This document shows, piece after piece, positions 1-4,848 of a stretch of 5,710 nt of DNA (the first letter of the stretch is position 1; every line of letters starts with the position of its first letter). The stretch is from the NCBI GenBank assembly GCA_003647375.1, contig QMMS01000300.1:1-5710 (forward strand). Reading direction: 5' to 3'. A program made the position numbers and the translations under genes. The DNA comes from Deltaproteobacteria bacterium. Lineage in GTDB: Bacteria; Desulfobacterota; Desulfobacteria; Desulfobacterales; B30-G6. The notes below the pieces were generated by a model. The model was not told the DNA's origin. It worked only from the letters and a program-made list of their open reading frames with translations, and searched no databases.

Positions 1-411
1 CAAAAGTGCCCCCGGGGGCACCTCGCCAGCCGCCCGCCTGTCCAGATCCACGTCCATGAAAATGCAGCCACAGGTCGCATGACTGTCCAAAGCGATGCGG
101 GTGAACGCGAGTTGAGCAAAGCCGATTCCGAACGAATGCGCTGCGATGCCGCCGTCTGCGAACAAGGCGGCCGCAACATCACCACAATCCCCCCACGTGT
201 GCGCAGAGAAGTGCTGGCAAGAGACAAGCACCAATGTCAGGCCCCGGGTTGTGGTAGAACCCGTTTCCTCGAAGTCCACCATGTCAAACCACGCAACCAA
301 GGTGGCAGCAATGAGTCGGAAAACCTGATGACACTCTGCGCCTCCTGCCACCGGTTGTGGCATGAGAGGGGAAGCGGAAGCATGATTGAAAAACCGGCGA
401 AGGTTGCATAG
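1..411 (+). CDS. HNH endonuclease, DUF222-associated type, C-terminal part (5' end outside window)
   Basis: The frame is open from the first base and ends at TAG 409-411, giving 136 visible residues, so the gene is cut by the window edge. The ATG at 79 is internal: the codons before it (RPPVQIHVHE) fit the stretch that precedes the HNH domain in this family. The HNH (beta-beta-alpha metal) domain covers the last ~65 residues. It begins at IPPRVRREVLARDKHQC, has a first Cys pair in CQAPGC, the catalytic-type EVHHVKP, then NLMTLCASCHRLWHERG with CxxC and the final His. All expected metal and catalytic residues are visible. Such proteins are presumed DNA nickases or nucleases and are often abundant and mobile in genomes, but individual roles are mostly unknown. 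The gene appears more GC-rich than the rest of the window and runs on the opposite strand to its neighbour, so it is probably unrelated to the sulfatase locus. Confidence 0.85.
   Translation, partial: QKCPRGHLASRPPVQIHVHENAATGRMTVQSDAGERELSKADSERMRCDAAVCEQGGRNITTIPPRVRREVLARDKHQCQAPGCGRTRFLEVHHVKPRNQGGSNESENLMTLCASCHRLWHERGSGSMIEKPAKVA
6..21. repeat. perfect 16-bp GC palindrome
   Basis: GTGCCCCCGGGGGCAC is its own reverse complement. It lies inside the reading frame of the HNH gene (encoding roughly KCPRGH), so it may simply be a coding coincidence. It would form a stable small cruciform or hairpin. No function is claimed. Confidence 0.6.
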
Positions 412-412
412 A

Positions 413-435
413 CCGGGGACCGAATTCAGCCCCGG
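413..435 (+). other. short GC hairpin just after the HNH stop codon
   Basis: CCGGGG (413-418) pairs with CCCCGG (430-435) around an 11-base loop, starting 2 bases after the TAG. Its position suits a transcript end, but no T-run follows (the next bases are CGCACGCC), so it is not a convincing intrinsic terminator. It could stabilise the 3' end of the mRNA. Confidence 0.35.
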
Positions 436-706
436 CGCACGCCCTGGCGCACTGTCCCTTCCATTTATTCCATCCGACCTTTATTTGATCTATTGGGCTC
501 TATGCTATACCAAATCTAAATGGGGAATCCAGGATTTCTGGCGAGAAGTCGAAAGGGCCCTCAGATCCATAAGTGTCATGGTAGCAATACGGACGGAATT
601 TTTGGGAGGGACAAGGGAGGGTCGTGCTTAGCCAAACCATCGACTCGCAAATTCCATTCGCTTTTTTTTAAGGTAGTTGATTTCTCCCTATTGATGGGAC
701 GATATT
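436..706. other. intergenic stretch with no recognisable gene
   Basis: Short open frames exist on the plus strand (for example through 520-631), but they have no clear ribosome site and no recognisable domain. The downstream ends of the HNH gene (plus) and the ABM gene (minus) converge here, so 3' untranslated sequence is expected. No hairpin with a T-run was seen after the ABM stop on the minus strand. Composition shifts across this stretch from GC-rich to more AT-rich, which may mark a junction between unrelated segments. No tRNA, repeat or insertion-sequence end was recognised. Confidence 0.5.
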
Positions 707-1027
707 TTATTCAAGAGCTGTTTCGATCAACTCTATCCCGGCAATATGCGAAATTGTGAAGAATTGAATGACAGGAGCCTGGCTGGACATATCGATTGTG
801 ATAAGTATTTTCTGGTAGAGATTTGAGCGGATATGTTTATTCAGCTGTTCCTGATTTTCCCATATCTCCTTATAAGTAATGTGGTTTTCGCTGTTAACCT
901 CTTGATGAATGAGGCAGGATATACAATCGGACTTTCCTTCGGTTTGTCTCTTAACGGAGGAGAGAATCTCTATTACTTCATCGATATTTCCGGAATCCGC
1001 GATCATTCGTATCGTAGCCATTATCAT
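707..1027 (-). CDS. antibiotic biosynthesis monooxygenase (ABM) domain protein, YgiN-like
   Basis: The product is a single-domain protein of 106 residues, the usual size for the dimeric alpha+beta ABM fold. Family features are an opening strand (MIMATIRMIADSGN), helix 1 (IDEVIEILSSVKRQTEGKSDC), a second strand (ISCLIHQEV), then ITYKEIWENQEQLNKHIRS, which matches the family pattern of a strand ending in E-x-W followed by 'xxLxxHxxS', and a last strand PVIQFFTI. Family members include quinol monooxygenases, cofactor-free oxygenases and heme-degrading enzymes. The substrate cannot be read from sequence, and a non-catalytic role is possible. The frame extends to an ATG at 1072, but I chose the ATG at 1025-1027. 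The sigma54 promoter at 1088-1103 predicts a transcript starting near 1077, too close to 1072 for translation, and a weak AAGAG lies 8 bases before the chosen ATG. The ATG at 1019-1021 is an alternative. It lies downstream of, and on the same strand as, the sigma54 activator gene. Confidence 0.72.
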   Translation of the reverse strand: MIMATIRMIADSGNIDEVIEILSSVKRQTEGKSDCISCLIHQEVNSENHITYKEIWENQEQLNKHIRSNLYQKILITIDMSSQAPVIQFFTISHIAGIELIETALE

Positions 1028-1087
1028 CTGTTTTTCTCTTTTGCACATAATGATGTCAGAGCAATTAAGCATTTAATACTCAACTAT

Positions 1088-1103
1088 GGCAAAACCCATA
1101 CCA
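1088..1103 (-). promoter_or_regulatory. sigma54 (-24/-12) promoter for the ABM gene
   Basis: Read on the minus strand the site is TGGTATGGGTTTTGCC. Compared with the consensus TGGCACG-N4-TTGCA it keeps TGG, A, G and the whole TTGC, with exact GG-N10-GC spacing (GG at 1102-1101, GC at 1090-1089). Transcription would begin near 1077, about 50 bases before the chosen ABM start. It closely resembles the site upstream of the sulfatase: both read GGYATG-N3-TTTGCC. Promoter identity is inferred from the motif and from the adjacent activator gene. Confidence 0.7.
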
Positions 1104-1198
1104 CAGTATCCGCAGGTCAGGGATGATAGGGTAATTGCCTTAAATTACATAGGTTACTGAACAAGAGAGGTGGATTGACGTGTGCAAGGATGCGCCTT

Positions 1199-1215
1199 AG
1201 CGTCGAAATATAGAC
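1199..1215 (-). promoter_or_regulatory. putative enhancer (UAS) of the sigma54 activator, ABM side
   Basis: On the minus strand this reads GTCTATATTTCGACGCT and matches 15 of 17 bases of the site at 2933-2949. Its 3' end is 97 bases from the -24 GG of the ABM promoter, against 95 bases on the sulfatase side, in the same orientation. It sits within a dyad GTCG-N9-CGAC (1201-1217), as expected for a dimeric Fis-type HTH. The centre is about 130 bases upstream of the predicted start, within the usual range for sigma54 enhancers. Confidence 0.65.
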
Positions 1216-1218
1216 GAC

Positions 1219-1232
1219 ACCTCCATGGAGGT
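1219..1232. repeat. perfect 14-bp palindrome at the 3' end of the regulator gene
   Basis: ACCTCCATGGAGGT begins 2 bases beyond the regulator stop codon and lies 3 bases from the dyad of the ABM-side enhancer. On the plus strand it is followed by TTTTATTTT, so it would look like an intrinsic terminator for plus-strand transcription, although no plus-strand gene points at it. On the minus strand no T-run follows, so termination of the regulator transcript here is doubtful. It may instead be a second operator or a structural 3' end. Confidence 0.5.
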
Positions 1233-1234
1233 TT

Positions 1235-2875
1235 TTATTTTGGGCGCTTAATACCAAGTTTTTTCATTCTGGAATAGAGCGTGGTAGGCTTTAGTCCCAG
1301 TATTTCAGCAGCACCTTTATGGCCCCTGATGCGCCAGTTAGTGCTTCCAATCACCTGCAATATATGTGCTTTTTCATGATCCTGGAGGTTGAGCACTAAC
1401 CCTGAATCGATATTCTCCACCAATGATACCCGGAGTGTTTTATCCGTCCCGACAATAAAAGAATGTTCGATAACATTCCGCAATTCTCTCACATTTCCCG
1501 GCCACGAATAATTCTTGATCGCTTCAAGACTGTCCTTTTCTATGGTGTTTATCTGGCGTCCCATGTTTTCACTGAATTTCTGGATGAAGGACCAAGTCAA
1601 AGGCATGATGTCATCAGTTCTTTGCCTAAGAGGGGAAATATGAATAGGAAAGACATTCAGACGGTAAAAAAGATCCTGCCTGAATTTCCCCTCCCTGATT
1701 TTTTTGCCAAGGTCTTGATTGGTCGCAGTGATTACCCGTACATTTGTGCGCAGGGTCTTGCTGCTCCCCAATCGTTCAAATTCTCCTTCTTCAAGAACGC
1801 GGAGCAATTTGACTTGCAGCTCCATGGACAGTTCTCCGATTTCATCAAGAAAAAGAGTGGAGCCATCGGCTATCTCAAATCGTCCGGCCTGTTTGGTCAG
1901 AGCTCCGGTGTAGGCTCCTTTTTCCCGCCCGAAAAGCTCGCCCTCCACCAAGGATGAAGGCAGTGCAGCGCAGTTTACTGTTACCATGGCTCTCCGTTTA
2001 CGAGAACTGCTTTTGTGGATGGCCATGGCAACCATTCCTTTACCGGTTCCGGTCTCTCCGGTAATAAGGACGCTGGAGTCAGTCTTGCCAACCTGCCCGA
2101 TTTCCACAAGTATTTTCCGGATAGCATCACTTTCGCCGATGATTTCGTCACGGTGTTGAATGGATTCAATTTCCTTCTTAAGACAGACGTTTTCTTTTTT
2201 CAGTTGTTTTTTGAGTGCTTTGATTTCGGAAAAAGAATTCTGAAGCTTCAGATCGGCCTCTTTACGGGTCATGGCATTGAAGATGATTTCACCTATCAAT
2301 CTCAAACGCTGCACAAGGTCTACAGAATTGTTTGGACGAAAATTAGAATGGGTACCAAGGGCGACCACGCACACACACTTGCCTTGAGAAAAATATGGAA
2401 TCATCACCCCCGATTTTATTCCTATTTTTTCAAAACTCAGGGTGTCAGTTAAAGATTTTTCGGGCAAATCATGGGGATTTGCAAACAGAATTTTCTTATC
2501 TGAGCGGGTGACAAGTCTGGTAATCAAAGGGAACGGTTCTTCTGTGAATAAACCGGCCAGAGATTGAATTCCCTTTTGTGCCCAGGATTGGGTTATCTGA
2601 AGCTTGCCGTTCTCTTGGTTAATCTGAACAAAGTCAGTTCGATCCAATCCTAATATCGTACCAATTTGTTGAAGAACCTGTTCCACCTTTTGATCGACTT
2701 GCTCAGCAGGTGCATTCACAAATGAGGCAAATAGCTCAAAGATGAGGTCCTCAAATTTCCTGCACCCATCGCAGTTCTTCTTTATTTCGGTATTTTCCTG
2801 GACAGCTTCCGAGAGTTGTTGCTCTGATCGCGCGAGCCTTTGCACCAATTCACGGCTAGTCAGCTTTGTTTCCAT
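1235..2875 (-). CDS. sigma54-dependent transcriptional activator (GAF-type sensor, AAA+, Fis HTH)
   Basis: This is a 546-residue bacterial enhancer-binding protein that would remodel sigma54-RNA polymerase using ATP. Domains in order: coiled-coil N-terminus (~1-35) with CDGC at 35-38; GAF-like sensor (~45-205, typified by [11 protein letters not shown] and [19 protein letters not shown]); coiled-coil linker (~205-242); AAA+ core (~244-475); Fis-type HTH (~500-546, with [22 protein letters not shown]). In the core are Walker A GETGTGKG (273-280), the sigma54-contact loop GAYTGA (320-325, a Tyr variant of GAFTGA), Walker B LFLDE (341-345), candidate arginine fingers in FRQDLFYR (398-405) and SWPGNVREL (457-465). 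There is no receiver domain, so control is probably by ligand or redox state sensed by the N-terminus. The start is supported by GAAGGAGT 7 bases before the ATG. The gene lies between two sigma54 promoters with matching enhancer 17-mers, which makes it their likely activator. No clear sigma70 promoter was seen for it. Confidence 0.95.
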   Translation of the reverse strand: METKLTSRELVQRLARSEQQLSEAVQENTEIKKNCDGCRKFEDLIFELFASFVNAPAEQVDQKVEQVLQQIGTILGLDRTDFVQINQENGKLQITQSWAQKGIQSLAGLFTEEPFPLITRLVTRSDKKILFANPHDLPEKSLTDTLSFEKIGIKSGVMIPYFSQGKCVCVVALGTHSNFRPNNSVDLVQRLRLIGEIIFNAMTRKEADLKLQNSFSEIKALKKQLKKENVCLKKEIESIQHRDEIIGESDAIRKILVEIGQVGKTDSSVLITGETGTGKGMVAMAIHKSSSRKRRAMVTVNCAALPSSLVEGELFGREKGAYTGALTKQAGRFEIADGSTLFLDEIGELSMELQVKLLRVLEEGEFERLGSSKTLRTNVRVITATNQDLGKKIREGKFRQDLFYRLNVFPIHISPLRQRTDDIMPLTWSFIQKFSENMGRQINTIEKDSLEAIKNYSWPGNVRELRNVIEHSFIVGTDKTLRVSLVENIDSGLVLNLQDHEKAHILQVIGSTNWRIRGHKGAAEILGLKPTTLYSRMKKLGIKRPK

Positions 2876-2914
2876 TGTCTGGACTCCTTCAAATTACAGC
2901 CAAGCCATACGATA

Positions 2915-2924
2915 CGAAATTTCG
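2915..2924. repeat. 10-bp palindrome upstream of the regulator
   Basis: CGAAATTTCG is a perfect dyad about 40 bases before the regulator ATG, between that start and the enhancer cluster. It could be part of an operator or promoter for the regulator, but a 10-bp AT-rich palindrome can occur by chance. Confidence 0.3.
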
Positions 2925-2930
2925 ACGGTT

Positions 2931-2976
2931 TTGTCTATATATCAACGCTTGTCTGAGAGTGATTTCTCCTTTGTCT
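2931..2976 (+). repeat. three direct TTGTCT repeats upstream of the sulfatase
   Basis: TTGTCT occurs at 2931-2936, 2949-2954 and 2971-2976, spaced 18 and 22 bases apart (about two helical turns), with a fourth copy at 2875-2880 overlapping the regulator start. The first copy begins the enhancer 17-mer and the third runs into a 14-bp palindrome. Phased clusters are typical of sigma54 enhancer regions, where activator dimers assemble into a hexamer. Binding by the adjacent regulator is inferred. Confidence 0.5.
2933..2949 (+). promoter_or_regulatory. putative enhancer (UAS) of the sigma54 activator, sulfatase side
   Basis: GTCTATATATCAACGCT differs at only two positions from the site upstream of the ABM gene. 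It lies in a dyad TTG-N9-CAA (2931-2945); the other copy has TCG-N9-CGA, so the changes on the two arms compensate each other. Its end is 95 bases before the -24 GG of the sulfatase promoter, with the centre near -128. It also lies upstream of the divergent regulator gene, so binding could affect that gene's own expression. Confidence 0.65.
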
Positions 2977-2989
2977 GGGTGATCACCCA
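2976..2989. promoter_or_regulatory. 14-bp perfect palindrome, candidate operator
   Basis: TGGGTGATCACCCA is a perfect dyad centred about 86 bases upstream of the predicted sulfatase start. The placement suits a second enhancer site or a site for another regulator. No equivalent was seen upstream of the ABM gene, so it may give the sulfatase side an extra input. Confidence 0.45.
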
Positions 2990-3016
2990 CATAAGCTGTA
3001 TGCTTGGTTGTGGTTA

Positions 3017-3040
3017 GGTGGTTTTATATTAAACACCACC
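3017..3040. repeat. inverted repeat next to the sigma54 promoter
   Basis: GGTGGT (3017-3022) and ACCACC (3035-3040) flank an AT-rich 12-base centre (TTTATATTAAAC), and the second arm ends 3 bases before the -24 GG. Between enhancer and promoter, an AT-rich segment could serve as a bend or bending-protein site; a repressor operator is equally possible. No T-run follows on either strand, so it is not an obvious terminator. Confidence 0.4.
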
Positions 3041-3042
3041 AG

Positions 3043-3058
3043 AGGCATGAACTTTGCC
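3043..3058 (+). promoter_or_regulatory. sigma54 (-24/-12) promoter for the sulfatase operon
   Basis: AGGCATGAACTTTGCC matches the consensus TGGCACG-N4-TTGCA at GGCA, G and TTGC, with exact GG-N10-GC spacing (GG 3044-3045, GC 3056-3057). Transcription would begin near 3069, giving a leader of about 108 bases. The site is itself an inverted repeat (AGGCA-N7-TGCCT), so the minus strand also reads GG-N10-GC, pointing weakly toward the regulator gene. The divergent sigma54 activator and upstream enhancer repeats strengthen the call. Confidence 0.75.
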
Positions 3059-3098
3059 TAAATGAATAATAGTGAAGGTGTAAAAGTACATCAAATTT

Positions 3099-3122
3099 CC
3101 CTGTCTCACATGAGCGGCAGGG
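3099..3122 (+). other. possible leader hairpin in the sulfatase mRNA
   Basis: CCCTG (3099-3103) pairs with CAGGG (3118-3122), and inside it CTCA pairs with TGAG (3105-3108 with 3111-3114, or 3 bp around a 4-base loop). It falls in the predicted 108-base leader, about 40 bases before the ribosome site. It could stabilise the mRNA or modulate translation; no known riboswitch is recognised. Confidence 0.35.
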
Positions 3123-3160
3123 CACAGTAAACAAGAAGATGGATTGTATTCATCTACTTT

Positions 3161-3167
3161 AAGGAGG
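3161..3167 (+). promoter_or_regulatory. strong ribosome binding site that fixes the sulfatase start
   Basis: AAGGAGG lies 9 bases before the ATG at 3177. An upstream in-frame TTG at 3144 would extend the protein by 11 residues but has no such site, and the extension would displace the signal peptide from the N-terminus. Confidence 0.85.
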
Positions 3168-3176
3168 CACAAAAAC

Positions 3177-4763
3177 ATGAAGAAGAATTTTTGGGGGATA
3201 CTAATAGTTTCCTCCCTGGCCCTGATGGGCAGTATGGCATATGCCGGAGACATCATACATGATGCCGAGTATGAAATACTTGAGGCTCAGAATGGTGAAA
3301 AATGGAGTGCTGAGGACAAAGACATTGATAAAAAACTTGCTGAACTTCGCAAGAAATTTGGTAAAGCACCTAACATCATCCACATCATGTGGGATGATAT
3401 GAAATACGGAGCAATCGGTCATCCGATGCTCAACAACGTTACGGGCTACAGGTCGCCCAACATCAACAAAATGGCGGAAGAAGGAATGACCTTCACCCGC
3501 ATGTACTCCGAGCCTTCGTGCACGCCCACCCGTGTTGCCGCAGCAACAGGCCGCCAGCCGGTACGAAACGGAATGATTTTCCCTATTTTCCCCATCCATC
3601 AAATGGGATTGCCGGCTTCTGAAGTTACTATTGCCGAAGTCCTGGGTGACGACTACCACACCGGTTTCTTTGAGAAATCGCATTTTGGCGATGTGGAAGA
3701 GTCCTACCTACATAACCAGGGTTATGATGAAGCCATCTTTACCCTTTATAATCAGTTTGCCGGCCAGATGTTCACGCCCACGGCAGAAAAGGAATTCTAT
3801 ACCGTTGGTTGGGCAGATGATGAATTGAGCCCTTATGCCCTCGATAATAATTTTCGACCTAAAGAGTGGGTCTGGGCTGTAGAGGGTTTCGAAGGAGAGA
3901 AAGGTAAGGAAATTTCAACGCCCATCAATGTGACCGAGTATCACGAGTTTAATGCGATGACATATGACAGAGTGAAAAAGTTCATCACAAAACATGCCGA
4001 CGATGAAAAACCATTCCTGTTGGATTGGTGGCCTAATGTCCTGGAAATGTTCTCTGAGGAGAACTCTCCTAAGCAGACTCAGAACGGCACAGCCAGCTCC
4101 GAAAGTTTTTATAGATTGGACAAGCAAATTGGCGAGATTGTGGCTCTCACCAAAAAGCTTGGCATCGCCGAGAACACCCTGATTGTCATCATGGCTGACA
4201 ACGGCCCAATGGCAGAGATTTGGCCAAATACTTTCCACAATCCTGGCATTTTCCGTGGTGGCAAGAACGACTTCCTTGAAGGTGGCGTGCGGGTGCCTGC
4301 ATTTGCCTACTGGCCTGGTGTCATCGAAAAAGGCGCTGTTGTTCACGACATCGTGCATGTCGCTGATCTGTTCACGACATTTGCCCGCCTGGGTGGAAAA
4401 ATGGATGCCATCCCTACAGATCGTGTAATCGATGGCATTGACCAGACTTCACTTCTGCTTAATGGCGATGGTCATGGTAGACGCGATCATGTATTTATTT
4501 ACCAGGGTCCCGTTCTCTCTGCTATCGTCAAGCAGCAATACAAACGGCACTTTGCCGGTGCTGCACCTGGCCTGGCCGGGAAAGGTTTCTTTGATCTGGA
4601 CAAAGACCCCAGAGAAGAGCATCCCCTCATGGCTCAGTTCCTCTGGGCATGGCCGGCGTTTGATCATATGAAAGAACGCCATGAAGCACAGATAGCGGAG
4701 TATCCGCATACACCTGTAGCACGCGGTGTACCTTATACTGGTCTTGAGCTTCTCGAAAGATAG
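3177..4763 (+). CDS. exported Cys-type arylsulfatase (formylglycine sulfatase family)
   Basis: A 528-residue sulfatase that would hydrolyse a sulfate ester outside the cytoplasm. Residues 1-23 are a signal peptide (KK, hydrophobic core, AYA-GD cleavage site). A charged, helix-like segment (24-62) precedes the alkaline-phosphatase-like core, an arrangement I recall from a sulfatase subfamily opening HDAEY-ILEAQNG. Visible active-site elements are metal ligands D73-D74 (WDDMKYG), C115 in CTPTR (115-119), the residue converted to formylglycine, followed by GRQPVRNGM, then K167 and H169 in EKSHFGD, D341-N342 in MADNGP, and K363 in RGGKNDFLEGGVRVP. The usual His in the stretch after 'PFFLY' is not seen: that region reads LLDWWPNVLEMFS (281-293). 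Maturation needs a sulfatase-modifying enzyme encoded elsewhere. The substrate is unknown. It is the first gene of a probable operon with the barrel protein and has a sigma54 promoter and divergent activator. Confidence 0.92.
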   Translation: MKKNFWGILIVSSLALMGSMAYAGDIIHDAEYEILEAQNGEKWSAEDKDIDKKLAELRKKFGKAPNIIHIMWDDMKYGAIGHPMLNNVTGYRSPNINKMAEEGMTFTRMYSEPSCTPTRVAAATGRQPVRNGMIFPIFPIHQMGLPASEVTIAEVLGDDYHTGFFEKSHFGDVEESYLHNQGYDEAIFTLYNQFAGQMFTPTAEKEFYTVGWADDELSPYALDNNFRPKEWVWAVEGFEGEKGKEISTPINVTEYHEFNAMTYDRVKKFITKHADDEKPFLLDWWPNVLEMFSEENSPKQTQNGTASSESFYRLDKQIGEIVALTKKLGIAENTLIVIMADNGPMAEIWPNTFHNPGIFRGGKNDFLEGGVRVPAFAYWPGVIEKGAVVHDIVHVADLFTTFARLGGKMDAIPTDRVIDGIDQTSLLLNGDGHGRRDHVFIYQGPVLSAIVKQQYKRHFAGAAPGLAGKGFFDLDKDPREEHPLMAQFLWAWPAFDHMKERHEAQIAEYPHTPVARGVPYTGLELLER

Positions 4764-4773
4764 AAACTTCGAA

Positions 4774-4817
4774 ACAGCCCAATCTCATCAGATTACACAC
4801 TGGAGAGGTTGGGCTGT
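4774..4817 (+). terminator. intercistronic hairpin between sulfatase and barrel genes
   Basis: ACAGCCCAA (4774-4782) pairs perfectly with TTGGGCTGT (4809-4817), and TCTC/GAGA extends the stem past a two-base GG bulge. It starts 11 bases after the sulfatase stop. What follows is CTCTGTTCTGG, not a proper T-run, so full termination is uncertain. Partial termination or protection of the upstream mRNA, giving more sulfatase than barrel transcript, fits better. Confidence 0.55.
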
Positions 4818-4848
4818 CTCTGTTCTGGCATAAAAAGGGAATCGAAAA

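Noticed and set aside
413..435. Intrinsic terminator for the HNH gene
   Set aside because: The 6-bp stem is real but no T-run follows; kept only as a low-confidence hairpin.
1028..1072. ATG at 1072 as the ABM start
   Set aside because: It would leave only about 5 bases between the predicted transcript start and the ATG, has no ribosome site, and adds residues outside the ABM fold.
833..1126. Plus-strand open frame of 97 codons
   Set aside because: It is antisense to the ABM gene, which has a recognisable fold and its own promoter; the plus frame has no domain or good ribosome site.
1181..1200. Minus-strand AAGGCGCATCCTTGCA resembling a sigma54 promoter
   Set aside because: The spacing is GG-N9-GC, one base short; sigma54 promoters tolerate very little spacing change, and a correctly spaced site exists closer to the ABM gene.
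2917..2945. Sigma70-like TTGATA-N17-AAATTT on the minus strand for the regulator
   Set aside because: The -10 element matches the consensus at only two of six positions; too weak to call.
3144..3176. TTG at 3144 as the sulfatase start
   Set aside because: The AAGGAGG at 3161-3167 and the signal peptide both point to the ATG at 3177.
3201..3683. Minus-strand open frame of 160 codons within the sulfatase
   Set aside because: It lies opposite the sulfatase signal peptide and active-site region, which carry clear family motifs; no domain is visible in the reverse frame.
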